A DNA stretch of 41,624 nt from an uncultured Saprospiraceae bacterium (GCA_937921595.1 CAKZTD010000326.1:1-41624); one strand, 5' to 3'. Shown: positions 16,808 through 25,197, numbered from the stretch's first letter. The notes: generated by a model not told the origin, from the letters alone. Translations and numbers: made by a program.

Positions 16808-18307
16808 TCAATTCTCCACATTAATTCGTTTTGCAAGGCCCTTCGGAATTCGAATCGTCTTTTCATTATAAATAATCTCCACGATATCCTCTTCCTTTTT
16901 TACAATACTAAAAACAGCTCCAGGGAGTAATCCCAATTGCCACAGCTCAGAACTAATTTGAGAATCATTTTGCTTTTGAGCAATCGTAGCTTTTTGATTC
17001 ATAGCCAGTTTGTTCAAAGGATTCGCAGGGATACCTTTCTTTGAAGGAATTGGTGAACCATGTGGATCCATAGAAGGGAAGCCTAATTTTTCATCGACCT
17101 CATCCAAAAGTTCATCCGTTAAAAGGTGTTCATACTTTTCCGCATCTTCATGGATTTGTTCTTCCGTCAATCCTATTTGTTGGACCAAATAAGTTTCCCA
17201 AAGTCGATGCGCACGAACCAATTTCTTTGCTTCATCAATCCCATCCTCCGTTAGTTGAAGACTATTTTTATTGGTAATGATTAATCCATTTGTTCCTAAC
17301 GTTTTTAAGTGTCCTTTTAGACGACCACTTTTAAAACCCAGTTTTTCAAATAAGTTTTGAAAAACTAAATTTCCTTTTTCATGTAACTTTAAAGCTTGTT
17401 TTAAAGTGTCTTCTAATTCTATTTTTAATTGTAATTTTCGTTTTCTGAAAAAGCTAAAAAGCAATCCTTTTTTCGGTGCAAAGAATACAGCTATTAAATA
17501 AATCATAGCAGCAGTTATGGCCATCGCTGGTCCTGGTGTGGTTTCAAAATAATCTGCGAGAATCATCCCAATGACTGCGGAAAGAAAGCCTACCAAACCT
17601 GCGATGACTAATACTCGATTTAGACGATCAGATAATAATAATGCGGTAGAAGCTGGAGTGATCAACATCGCTACAACCAGAATAACACCTACGGTTTGTA
17701 AAGAGGATACCACCGCAAAAGAAAGTAACAACATCAAGAAATAATGAATCACTTTTACAGAAATCCCCATGGTCTCTGCAATCACAGATTGGAAAGTAGA
17801 AACAAAAAGATAACGGTAAAAAACGATAATACTAATGATAACGTAAACCGTTACAAATGCGGTGAGATAAATATCTTCGTTAGAAATTCCGAGGATTTGG
17901 CCAAAAAGAAAATCCTTTACATCGAGGTGAACTCCATCTTCTCTGCTTATTTGAGATATACCCATGACACCAATGGAAAACATAGCAGTGAATACAATTC
18001 CGATAGCCGCATCATTCTTGGTTTTTACATTATTCTGAATCCAGGTAATACCAATTGCTGTAATTAATCCGGCAATGGAAGCACCAACGAAAAAGCCTAA
18101 TGTACTGTATCCTACAATCATAAAAGCGACTACAACACCTGGCAAAATAGCATGAGAAAGAGCATCTCCAATCAAGGCCATATTTCTTAAAACGATAAAA
18201 CAGCCAAGAACGCCACAGGTAATTCCAACCATGGAAGAAGCAATTAGAGCTCTGATTGCCCATTCTTCTGTAGTAAATGTGTGTAATGTATCAAGTAATC
18301 CTGCCAT
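16808..18307 (-). CDS. Metal ABC transporter permease fused to a DtxR/MntR-type metal sensor
   Basis: A 499-residue fusion. Residues 1-285 form an ABC-3 (ZnuB/MntB) permease with about eight membrane helices and the conserved DALSHAILPG (49-58). Residues about 295-430 are a complete DtxR-like module: a winged helix, then the metal-binding/dimerisation region. Ligand positions align with DtxR at exact spacing: His367, Glu371, His386, Glu390, Glu393 and His394 correspond to DtxR 79, 83, 98, 102, 105 and 106, with Glu for Cys102 as in MntR. Asp300 may match MntR Asp8, but Lys303 occupies the Glu11 position. A FeoA/SH3-like domain follows (about 431-499). No ATPase or binding-protein gene is adjacent. 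Import of Mn, Fe or Zn with self-sensing is inferred. Confidence 0.88.
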   Translation of the reverse strand: MAGLLDTLHTFTTEEWAIRALIASSMVGITCGVLGCFIVLRNMALIGDALSHAILPGVVVAFMIVGYSTLGFFVGASIAGLITAIGITWIQNNVKTKNDAAIGIVFTAMFSIGVMGISQISREDGVHLDVKDFLFGQILGISNEDIYLTAFVTVYVIISIIVFYRYLFVSTFQSVIAETMGISVKVIHYFLMLLLSFAVVSSLQTVGVILVVAMLITPASTALLLSDRLNRVLVIAGLVGFLSAVIGMILADYFETTPGPAMAITAAMIYLIAVFFAPKKGLLFSFFRKRKLQLKIELEDTLKQALKLHEKGNLVFQNLFEKLGFKSGRLKGHLKTLGTNGLIITNKNSLQLTEDGIDEAKKLVRAHRLWETYLVQQIGLTEEQIHEDAEKYEHLLTDELLDEVDEKLGFPSMDPHGSPIPSKKGIPANPLNKLAMNQKATIAQKQNDSQISSELWQLGLLPGAVFSIVKKEEDIVEIIYNEKTIRIPKGLAKRINVEN

Positions 18308-18426
18308 TTTGTTTAGCCGTTTTGGTTGGACTATTTTTGAATCTCTTTTTAGAAAATAAGATTTAATCCCTGTTTTCAGCGAATAATGAAGTAAAGTTAA
18401 GAAAAATTTTGTAGATGTGAAATATA

Positions 18427-18446
18427 TTTTTAGACTAGTCTAAAAA
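18427..18446. promoter_or_regulatory. Perfect 20-bp palindrome, candidate DtxR-family operator
   Basis: TTTTTAGACTAGTCTAAAAA reads the same on both strands. Its core TTAGACTAGTCTAA resembles DtxR/IdeR/MntR-type boxes (TTAGG..CCTAA style). It lies 120 bases upstream of the permease-DtxR fusion start and 4 bases beyond the stop of the preceding phosphatase gene. With no loop it is a poor terminator hairpin and a better operator. Confidence 0.6.
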
Positions 18447-18449
18447 TTG

Positions 18450-19358
18450 TTATTCTGAAATAAGCTCTTTTAGCATTCCTTCTTTTAAGGCATATTCAGA
18501 AACAGAGATGGTTTTGATATCGGTTTTTCCAAGAATAAACTCAATTAATACTAGAGCAACGATGATCATTTCTGCTCGATTATTAGGAATGTCTTTCATA
18601 GCTAGACGTTCTTGAATAGTCGTTTTGATTTGTTGTTGAAAGAAAGGATAAAAATCACTCACGTTTACGACACCATGGATTGGGGTCAGTTTTTCTTTAC
18701 AAAGGAGATTTTCTAAAACATCAAATGTACCGGAAGCTCCAATTAATATAGAAGGTTTATGGACTAGGATCTCTTGAAATAGGGGAGCTAAAATATCTTC
18801 CAGAAATTTTTCTAGGATGTCAATTTCGGAAGGAGAGATTGGATCTTTTTTATGGAATTTATTATAAAGAACAGCCACGCCAATTGGAAAACTTTGAGCC
18901 CATTTTACACCATCTTGATCAGCCAGAATAAATTCAACACTACCACCACCAATGTCCATGATTAATCCAGTTTCTTTACTCAAAGGAACAGCTTGGATCA
19001 CACCTTTGTAAATTAAATCTGCTTCTCGATCACCAGGAATTAACTGAATTTGAATTCCAGTTTCTTTAAAAACTTTTTGAATAAAATCAGGTCCATTACT
19101 AGCTGTTCTTAAAGCAGCAGTTCCGATTGCTTTTACTGTTTTAACGTCGTATTGATCAAGAATATTTTTAAAGGATAATAAGGCATTCAATGCTCGATCA
19201 AAGGGAGCGAGCCCAATGGTATTAATACCGTCTTCGGCTAATTTTATATAAATCCGTTTTCGATAAAGTTCTTTAAAAATTCCGGAGTTCGAAGCTTCTG
19301 CTATTAATAAATGAAAGGTGTTCGTTCCCAGGTCAATGACTGCAAATGTATCTGTCAT
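18450..19358 (-). CDS. Ppx/GppA family exopolyphosphatase/pppGpp phosphatase
   Basis: A 302-residue ASKHA-fold phosphatase. The nucleotide/phosphate-binding signatures are near the N-terminus (VIDLGTNTFHLLIAE, residues 7-21) and in the middle (LIMDIGGGSVEFILAD). It lacks the C-terminal HD-like domain of long E. coli Ppx/GppA, as do many short bacterial members. It hydrolyses polyphosphate or the 5'-phosphate of pppGpp; which one cannot be told here. The gene lies 6 bases after the lipoprotein gene upstream of it, so both are probably in one transcript. Confidence 0.88.
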   Translation of the reverse strand: MTDTFAVIDLGTNTFHLLIAEASNSGIFKELYRKRIYIKLAEDGINTIGLAPFDRALNALLSFKNILDQYDVKTVKAIGTAALRTASNGPDFIQKVFKETGIQIQLIPGDREADLIYKGVIQAVPLSKETGLIMDIGGGSVEFILADQDGVKWAQSFPIGVAVLYNKFHKKDPISPSEIDILEKFLEDILAPLFQEILVHKPSILIGASGTFDVLENLLCKEKLTPIHGVVNVSDFYPFFQQQIKTTIQERLAMKDIPNNRAEMIIVALVLIEFILGKTDIKTISVSEYALKEGMLKELISE

Positions 19359-19364
19359 ATTAGA

Positions 19365-19913
19365 TTATTGACCAGGAGTAGCCTTACCGGTAGCTGTAGC
19401 AATGATTTGGTTGAAATGATTTACTCCTTCTGGAGTCATTAGATTAGAATAAGTAGCTTTACCTTTTTTTAGAAAAACAAAGAAGGCGCAACCACCACCA
19501 AAATAAGCATCTGCTTCAATCAAGTCTTCTCCATCCGATTTAAAAAATAATCTACCGATCGGTTTTGTACATCGATTTTTTTCTCTCATACTCACTGGAG
19601 TATCTGAAATATGTCTAAGGTGTGCTTGAGCCGATTGGCTATCATTAACACTGGAGCTAATTGGAAGATCATAAAAAATATAATCCATTTGATTGCAGGT
19701 ATTCCATAAGCCTGTTAATTCGACCATAGTAATACTTGGAAGATATGCATCAGCTAAAACAACAGGACCACCAGTTTTTTCAGGTGTCTTTGGTTGAGTA
19801 GGTGTATTTTGAACAGATGGAGGATTGGTTTTCTTTGCTTCCGTTGATTGTGTATTATTACAAGCGAATAAGAAAAATGTCAGAAATATTAAAGTTGATA
19901 AAAGTCGATTCAT
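19365..19913 (-). CDS. Lipoprotein of unknown function
   Basis: A 182-residue lipoprotein: signal MNRLLSTLIFLTFFLFAC with lipobox LFAC (Cys18), then a Thr/Pro/Lys-rich linker (about 20-50). The mature domain contains WNTCNQMDYIFYDLPIS, RCTKPIGRLFF and FGGGCAFFVF. The three cysteines beyond the lipid anchor and the GRLFF..DG..DLIEADAYFGGGC pattern suggest a small compact domain that I cannot assign. It sits 19 bases after the barrel gene and 6 bases before ppx, in an apparent three-gene operon. Confidence 0.7.
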   Translation of the reverse strand: MNRLLSTLIFLTFFLFACNNTQSTEAKKTNPPSVQNTPTQPKTPEKTGGPVVLADAYLPSITMVELTGLWNTCNQMDYIFYDLPISSSVNDSQSAQAHLRHISDTPVSMREKNRCTKPIGRLFFKSDGEDLIEADAYFGGGCAFFVFLKKGKATYSNLMTPEGVNHFNQIIATATGKATPGQ

Positions 19914-19932
19914 TTTAGCGAGTTGAATTATT

Positions 19933-20565
19933 TTAAAACATGTAAAGAAATTGCAGCGTCAAATGTTTTCCAACAAGAGATCGATTCAATGTACCATCCC
20001 CTGATTTATATAGACGTGTTACACTTCGATTAAAGCGGCCTGTAATCCCAATGTTTTTATTTATATAATAAGTAGCACCGAAAATTAATGAAAGATCATT
20101 TTTTTTAAAAAACGGAACATTAGGAATGAAAATGGAGCCAACTATATCTTCATCATTCACTTTAGCTTCTATAAGCCTCCCATAAGCTAAACCTGCGTGA
20201 AAATGTAATTTATAATATTCTTCTGATGAATCCAGCCAATCCTGGAAATTAAATAAAACAGGAACAGATACGTGGTTAGTCGTAATTTTGAACGGAAAAA
20301 ACTCTTCATCAAAAGCAGGTTGTGATCTACTTCCCCTTTGTTCGAATAAAAGTTCAAAGCTTATTTCAATCTTTTCGGTGATAATCGTTACTGCTCTCAA
20401 TCCACCTGTTAAGCCAACTCTTAAGTATCCACTAGAGTTGTCACCATGTAATTGTGAAAAAGTTGAGCCTAAAATTAAACCTGCCTTAAAACGCTGTTCC
20501 TGAGCATCTGCATAAACTAAAACAGTAGTTATAAAAGTCAAAATCAAAATTAATTTTCTAGTCAT
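19933..20565 (-). CDS. PorT-like outer-membrane beta-barrel protein
   Basis: A 210-residue exported protein with a signal peptide ending at ADA (about residue 21). Alternating amphipathic strands follow (RFKAGLILGSTFSQL, LTGGLRAVTII, FHAGLAYGRL, LIFGATYYI, LTLQFLYMF) and the chain ends in an aromatic residue, as barrel proteins usually do. The layout matches the 'outer membrane beta-barrel, PorT-like' family of Bacteroidota (usually about 200 residues). AGGAG before the ATG is a Shine-Dalgarno-like sequence, not required in this phylum. It heads the apparent operon with the lipoprotein and ppx. A specific role is unknown. Confidence 0.78.
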   Translation of the reverse strand: MTRKLILILTFITTVLVYADAQEQRFKAGLILGSTFSQLHGDNSSGYLRVGLTGGLRAVTIITEKIEISFELLFEQRGSRSQPAFDEEFFPFKITTNHVSVPVLFNFQDWLDSSEEYYKLHFHAGLAYGRLIEAKVNDEDIVGSIFIPNVPFFKKNDLSLIFGATYYINKNIGITGRFNRSVTRLYKSGDGTLNRSLVGKHLTLQFLYMF

Positions 20566-20651
20566 ATCTCCTTTGTTTTTAACAAAACGAATTAAGTATT
20601 ATAATAACTGCCTAAACTCAATTATATTTTTACGATATTTGTTGAATCTGT

Positions 20652-20682
20652 ATTGCGAAGATACAGTAGCTTTTTATTTTTG
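20652..20682 (+). promoter_or_regulatory. Bacteroidota-type promoter for the small protein/MBL operon
   Basis: ATTG (20652-20655, -33) lies exactly 19 bases before TATTTTTG (20675-20682, -7). Both spacing and sequence fit the phylum consensus. The box ends 18 bases before the ATG at 20701. Confidence 0.65.
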
Positions 20683-20700
20683 ATCATTATTTAAAGGAAT

Positions 20701-21006
20701 ATGTTTAAATATACCAAACATCAGTTAAAAAAAATCGAAGGCCTTATGGAAGAGGTCGGTTATACGATTAGGTACGAAAGAGGAAGTTTTCAATCTGGGT
20801 ATGCTATTGTAGAAGATCGGAAGATTGCTGTAATTAATAAATTCTTTGATACTGAAGCTAGAATTAACAGTCTTTTAGAAATACTCAATAATATTGAAAT
20901 AGATGAAACTCAGTTGGAAGAAAAATCTGCAGAGTTTTATAATATGCTAACCACTAAAATCCTTTCGGAGCTTAATAGCCCAGAAGAAGTGGAAAACCCT
21001 ACATAA
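20701..21006 (+). CDS. Small conserved protein preceding an MBL hydrolase
   Basis: A 101-residue cytoplasmic protein with no signal or membrane segment. It contains YERGSFQSGYAIVEDRKIAV, a pattern I associate with a Bacteroidota-specific hypothetical family encoded directly before an MBL-fold hydrolase. Predicted secondary structure is a helix, two strands and then helices. The next gene starts one base after its stop codon, so the two are co-translated and probably act together. No function is known to me. Confidence 0.7.
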   Translation: MFKYTKHQLKKIEGLMEEVGYTIRYERGSFQSGYAIVEDRKIAVINKFFDTEARINSLLEILNNIEIDETQLEEKSAEFYNMLTTKILSELNSPEEVENPT

Positions 21007-21007
21007 T

Positions 21008-21775
21008 TTGAAAATTACATTTCTCGGTACTGGCACTTCTCAGGGCATTCCTGTAATTGGTTGTGACTGTGAAGTTTGTGTTTCGGAGAATCCTCAGGAT
21101 AAAAGGTTTAGAACAGCTGTGATGATTTCGATCAATGGCAAAAACATAGTCATTGATGTCGGACCAGACTTTCGACAGCAAATGCTCCAAAATAATATTA
21201 TAGATGTAGACAGCGTACTAATTACGCATGAGCATAATGATCACATCATTGGCCTTGATGATGTTCGTCCTTTTAATTTTCGATATCAAAAAGACATGCC
21301 GATTTATTGTACGACTATGGTGATGAATAGTCTTAGAAGTAGATTTGCCTATGCTTTTCTTGAAAACCCATATCCAGGTTCTCCAAGATTTAATTTACGA
21401 GAAATAGATGCTGAGACTCCTTTTGAGGTTGCTGGTCAAAAAATAATCCCCATAGAAGTGATTCATGGTAAAATGCCAGTCCTAGGATTTCGATTTGATG
21501 ATTTTACTTATATCACGGATGCTAAGACCATTGCTCCTGAATCTCTTGAAAAAATTAAGGGGTCTAAAGTATTAGTACTTAATGCACTCCGAAAAGAGGA
21601 ACATCACTCTCATTTTTCTTTAGACGAAGCGCTGAATTTTATTGAAATAGTACAACCAGAGCGAGCGTACCTTACTCACATTAGCCACAGAATGGGCTTA
21701 TCTGCTGATATCAACAAAACGCTGCCTTCTAATGTTAGTATAGCCTATGATGGTTTGAAGTTAGAGACAGATTAA
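21008..21775 (+). CDS. PhnP-like MBL-fold metallo-hydrolase
   Basis: A 255-residue metallo-beta-lactamase-fold phosphodiesterase-like enzyme. The metal motif THEHNDH (His74, His76, Asp78, His79) is intact; further ligands appear in VIHGK, ITDAK and LTHISH. A Cys trio near the N-terminus (Cys19, Cys21, Cys24 in GCDCEVC) matches the extra structural zinc site of PhnP. PhnP cleaves cyclic ribose phosphates; the actual substrate here is unknown, as no phn genes are near. The start is TTG at 21008, since the only frame opening follows the stop of the preceding gene. Confidence 0.85.
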   Translation: MKITFLGTGTSQGIPVIGCDCEVCVSENPQDKRFRTAVMISINGKNIVIDVGPDFRQQMLQNNIIDVDSVLITHEHNDHIIGLDDVRPFNFRYQKDMPIYCTTMVMNSLRSRFAYAFLENPYPGSPRFNLREIDAETPFEVAGQKIIPIEVIHGKMPVLGFRFDDFTYITDAKTIAPESLEKIKGSKVLVLNALRKEEHHSHFSLDEALNFIEIVQPERAYLTHISHRMGLSADINKTLPSNVSIAYDGLKLETD

Positions 21776-21922
21776 TCATTTAATTTATTATTCTCGGAAC
21801 TATACCTATCTGAATCCCGTAAAAAGTGTCAAAGAACTACTAGAACTGTTATTAAAATGTCGCAAAACAATTAAACATCTTTTTTGGAGTTAAATCTTGG
21901 TAGTTTGTTATTATATTACAAT

Positions 21923-22903
21923 ATGAAAAGATTCTATTTTCTAATATTATTCCTTTTCTCTTCGTCAATTGTATTGCTTGCACAGCAAGCACCTCAGTAT
22001 AGTTTGTATATGCTAAATAAATACAGCTATAATCCAGCGTATGCTGGTTTTGACAATTCGTTGAGTGTGACAGGAGTGTTTAGAAAACAGTGGGTAAGTT
22101 TGGATTTGAGCCCTTCAACTCAAAACATAAATGCGCATATGCCGGTCTATTATTTAGGAGGAGGACTTGGCATAAATCTTGAAAACGATGAGATAGGCGC
22201 TGAAAGAAACGCCAGTGCAAGTATTTCTTATAATTATAGATTACCTGTGAGCAAGGCCAGTACATTATCAATTGGTGTAGCAGCAGGACTTGTACAAAAG
22301 TCTTTGGACGGAACAAAACTTAGAGCCCCTCAAGGTGTTTATTCGGAACCAACGATTGATCATCGAGATGATTTTATTCCTCTTGGGAATGAAAGCGCCA
22401 TTGCTCCACTTATTAATGCTGGAGTATATTTTCACAATGAAAAATTTGAAGTGGGTTTAGCAAGTTCAAACATTGCAGAGCCGACAGTAAATATAGAAGG
22501 AACTACTAATGTTGCTGAAATTACCTATGTTCGGAATTATTTTGCTAATTTAGCAATCAATTTTGAAATAGGGAGGAATTTCACGTTGCATCCATCACTT
22601 TTATTAAAGTCAGATTTGATAGAAACTCAAATAGAAATATCAGCAATAGGCCGGTATTCTGACAATATTTTCGGAGGTGCATCGTTTAGAGGTTATAATT
22701 CCAATTCTTTCGACGCAGTCGTTCTCCTTGCAGGTTACAAATTAAGTGAGAATCTGACCTTAGCTTATGCTTATGATATTACTTTATCGGGGCTTAGCGA
22801 TGTAAGCAGAGGATCTCATGAAATTATGCTTAACTATAACTTGAATAAAGATATAGGAAAAGGCAAACTTCCGAAGGTTATCTATAACCCTCGTTTTTTA
22901 TAA
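21923..22903 (+). CDS. porP: PorP/SprF-family type IX secretion outer-membrane protein
   Basis: A 326-residue outer-membrane protein. ATG at 21923 is chosen over 21884 because it opens a signal peptide (MKRFYFLILF ... LLAQ). The mature N-terminus QAPQYSLYMLNKYSYNPAYAGF is the diagnostic start of the PorP/SprF family (PF11751 type), followed by a beta-barrel with repeated GGG/GLG strands and ending LNYNLNKDIGKG. In Porphyromonas gingivalis porP precedes porKLMN, the order seen here. Family members serve type IX secretion and, with SprB-type adhesins, surface attachment and gliding. Confidence 0.9.
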   Translation: MKRFYFLILFLFSSSIVLLAQQAPQYSLYMLNKYSYNPAYAGFDNSLSVTGVFRKQWVSLDLSPSTQNINAHMPVYYLGGGLGINLENDEIGAERNASASISYNYRLPVSKASTLSIGVAAGLVQKSLDGTKLRAPQGVYSEPTIDHRDDFIPLGNESAIAPLINAGVYFHNEKFEVGLASSNIAEPTVNIEGTTNVAEITYVRNYFANLAINFEIGRNFTLHPSLLLKSDLIETQIEISAIGRYSDNIFGGASFRGYNSNSFDAVVLLAGYKLSENLTLAYAYDITLSGLSDVSRGSHEIMLNYNLNKDIGKGKLPKVIYNPRFL

Positions 22904-22979
22904 GAGAGAATGAAAATACACAGAAAATACCCTTATTTTATTAAAAAATTAGTGTTTAAATACTATATAATTTAAAATC

Positions 22980-23001
22980 AGCGTTCTTAGTACGCTTTTT
23001 G
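22980..23001 (+). terminator. Short terminator between porP and gldK
   Basis: Stem AGCGT/ACGCT (22980-22984 with 22992-22996), a 7-base loop, then a T run to 23000. The stem is short but the T tract is good. It separates porP from gldK. Confidence 0.6.
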
Positions 23002-23044
23002 TATACACTTTGAATACTATATGGCAAAAATCAAAAAAATAATT

Positions 23045-23076
23045 TTTGATTTGATATTCAAAGAAACTATATTTAC
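23045..23076 (+). promoter_or_regulatory. Candidate promoter for gldK
   Basis: TTTG (23045-23048) lies 20 bases before TATATTTA (23069-23076), which differs from TAnnTTTG only at the last base. It lies after the porP terminator and 54 bases before the gldK ATG. Confidence 0.5.
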
Positions 23077-23129
23077 GTTCGCTTTTTAGCAAATTCAATC
23101 TTAATCTGAAGGAAAACTCGGGTGTTAAA

Positions 23130-24374
23130 ATGAAAAAACTATTCAAATTTCTTCTTGTCTTGACCATCTTGGTTGTAGTCGCTTCGTGTGGAACTCGTCA
23201 AAATGGACAATTGATCGGTGTGATGGAAAGACCATCATGGAAAGGTATTAATCCTTATGGAATGGTATACGTACCATCTGGAACGTTACACATTGGTCCC
23301 AGTGATCAGGATGTAGCCAACACCTTTGTTCAAAGGCCAAAGACTATCTCTATTCAGGGATTCTACATGGATGATACTGAAATTACTAACAATGAATATC
23401 GCCAATTTGTTTATTGGGTTCGGGATTCTCTTGCTCACTCTCTATTAGATCACTACGGTGAAGGTGGAGACGAGGATGCAGAAACGGAAGCAATCGATTG
23501 GGATTATGAAATTGATTGGGCAGATGAGTCTCTTGACGAATTATTTTATCAAGGTGATGATAAATTCGCAGGAAAAAAAGAACTCGACGTTTCCAAACTC
23601 GAATACGAATACCAATGGTTTGATTGGCAAAAAGCGGCACATGACCGAGTGTCTAACCGTACAGCCCATATCAAAAAAGATAAAATCATGGTTTATCCTG
23701 ATACATTAGTATGGGTACGGGATTTCGCTTATTCTTATAATGAGCCTATGACTCGTAACTATTTCTACCACCCTGCATTTGATGACTACCCTGTTGTCGG
23801 TGTTGATTGGAGAATGTCTAATGCGTTCTGTTTTTGGAGAACGAAACTTTGGAACTCTTACCAAGCTGAAAACGGAGTTAATTCTGAAGATTTCAGATTA
23901 CCTACCGAACATGAGTGGGAATATGCTTCGAGAGGTGGACATGATTTAGCACCATTCCCTTGGGGTGGTTACTATATCAGAAATGCTAAAGGATGTCTTT
24001 TAGCTAACTTCAAACCAGGTAGAGGTAACTACCCAGAAGATGGTGGTCTTTATACAGTGAAAGCTGATGCTTATTTCCCGAATGATTATGGTCTATATAA
24101 TATGGCAGGAAATGTTGCAGAATGGACTTCTTCTTCATTTCATGAAAATGCATACTCTTTCATTCATGATTTAAACCCCGACATGCGTTACGATGCTAAA
24201 GAAGATGATGCTGAAGCTCAAAAACGTAAAGTAATTAGAGGTGGATCTTGGAAAGATATCATGGTTTTCCTTCAGACAGGTACTCGTCATTGGGAATACC
24301 AAGATACAACAAAATCATATGTTGGATTTAGATGCGCACTTACTTTCTTAGGACGTTCAATCAACGATTTCTAA
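23130..24374 (+). CDS. gldK: Gliding motility/type IX secretion lipoprotein GldK (PorK)
   Basis: A 414-residue lipoprotein (lipobox VASC, Cys20) with a formylglycine-generating-enzyme-like domain. Conserved blocks are MVYVPSGTLHIGPSD, MDDTEITNNEYRQFVYW, PVVGVDWRMSNAFCFWR, RLPTEHEWEYASRGG, NMAGNVAEWTSS and VIRGGSWKD. GldK with GldN forms the periplasmic ring under the outer membrane in type IX secretion. A strongly acidic insert lies at about 105-155, rich in Asp/Glu/Trp. A strong hairpin follows the stop, before gldL. Confidence 0.95.
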   Translation: MKKLFKFLLVLTILVVVASCGTRQNGQLIGVMERPSWKGINPYGMVYVPSGTLHIGPSDQDVANTFVQRPKTISIQGFYMDDTEITNNEYRQFVYWVRDSLAHSLLDHYGEGGDEDAETEAIDWDYEIDWADESLDELFYQGDDKFAGKKELDVSKLEYEYQWFDWQKAAHDRVSNRTAHIKKDKIMVYPDTLVWVRDFAYSYNEPMTRNYFYHPAFDDYPVVGVDWRMSNAFCFWRTKLWNSYQAENGVNSEDFRLPTEHEWEYASRGGHDLAPFPWGGYYIRNAKGCLLANFKPGRGNYPEDGGLYTVKADAYFPNDYGLYNMAGNVAEWTSSSFHENAYSFIHDLNPDMRYDAKEDDAEAQKRKVIRGGSWKDIMVFLQTGTRHWEYQDTTKSYVGFRCALTFLGRSINDF

Positions 24375-24384
24375 TATAAAAGAT

Positions 24385-24422
24385 ACTAAAAGGTATGGAA
24401 TCTTTCCATACCTTTTAGTTTT
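24385..24422 (+). terminator. Strong terminator-like hairpin between gldK and gldL
   Basis: A perfect 16-bp stem (24385-24400 with 24404-24419), loop TCT, followed by Ts. It should stop or attenuate transcription after gldK and make GldK levels differ from GldLMN. Confidence 0.85.
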
Positions 24423-24577
24423 CTGATATTGACCATGTCTATTACAAACCTACCTTGGGAATAATTTTAACTATAATATTGTAACTTTTCTCTCTGATGG
24501 CGTTATGCCAGTGGGGACATAAATATTAAAACCCTATTTCAAAATATTTTAACTAACCTATTAAAAAATAGTTTACA

Positions 24578-25165
24578 ATGAGTTTCTTAAAAACAAAATG
24601 GTTCAAATACCTTAAAAACTTATTTATCGGAGTTGGAGCGGCAACTGTATTGATGGGAGCCCTATTTAAGTTGGAGAGTTTACCAGGAGCAAGTATGATG
24701 CTTACTATCGGTTTGGTGATTGAAGCATGTATTTTCTTGTTCTTAGGTCTTATTGGACCAGAAAAGGATTACTATTGGGAAAAATTATATCCAGGATTAG
24801 ATGATTATCACTCAAGAATTGCTCCTTTAGCAGTAGGCGAAATCGCTGATCAAGCTCCAGGCTTGAATGGAGAAGTTGTTGAACAACAATTAGGAGGAAT
24901 GCTTAATGAGCTTCAATCAATGTCTAGTTCACTAGGTTCACTTAAATCTTTACAAGAAGTTGATTTCTCTGGAACAGGAGAACAAGTCAAATCCATGTCT
25001 AATTTTTACACTCGTATGAATGAAGCAATGGCTAATCTAAGTGATACACTTGAAGATACTACTGTTTATAAAGAGCAGTTAACTTCTTTGAATCAAAACT
25101 TAGGTTCTTTGAACAATGTATATGGCAACGTATTATCTGCGATGTCTAACATTGGTACTAAATAA
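24578..25165 (+). CDS. gldL: Type IX secretion motor protein GldL (PorL)
   Basis: A 195-residue inner-membrane protein with two N-terminal helices (about 13-33 and 39-59) and a cytoplasmic tail with coiled-coil stretches. Glu49, in the second helix (LTIGLVIEACIFL), falls at the position of the motor glutamate described in Flavobacterium johnsoniae GldL. With GldM it forms the proton-driven rotary motor that powers type IX secretion and gliding. WEKLYPGLDDY follows the second helix as in other GldL proteins. It is separated from gldK by 203 bases with a terminator, and from gldM by 71 bases. Confidence 0.94.
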   Translation: MSFLKTKWFKYLKNLFIGVGAATVLMGALFKLESLPGASMMLTIGLVIEACIFLFLGLIGPEKDYYWEKLYPGLDDYHSRIAPLAVGEIADQAPGLNGEVVEQQLGGMLNELQSMSSSLGSLKSLQEVDFSGTGEQVKSMSNFYTRMNEAMANLSDTLEDTTVYKEQLTSLNQNLGSLNNVYGNVLSAMSNIGTK

Positions 25166-25197
25166 GATTTAAGAACAAAACCTATTTAAGAACCCTA

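Noticed and set aside
18427-18446. The 20-bp palindrome as a terminator for ppx
   Set aside because: The palindrome has no loop, has an AT-rich end and lacks a T tract after a GC stem, so an operator is more likely.
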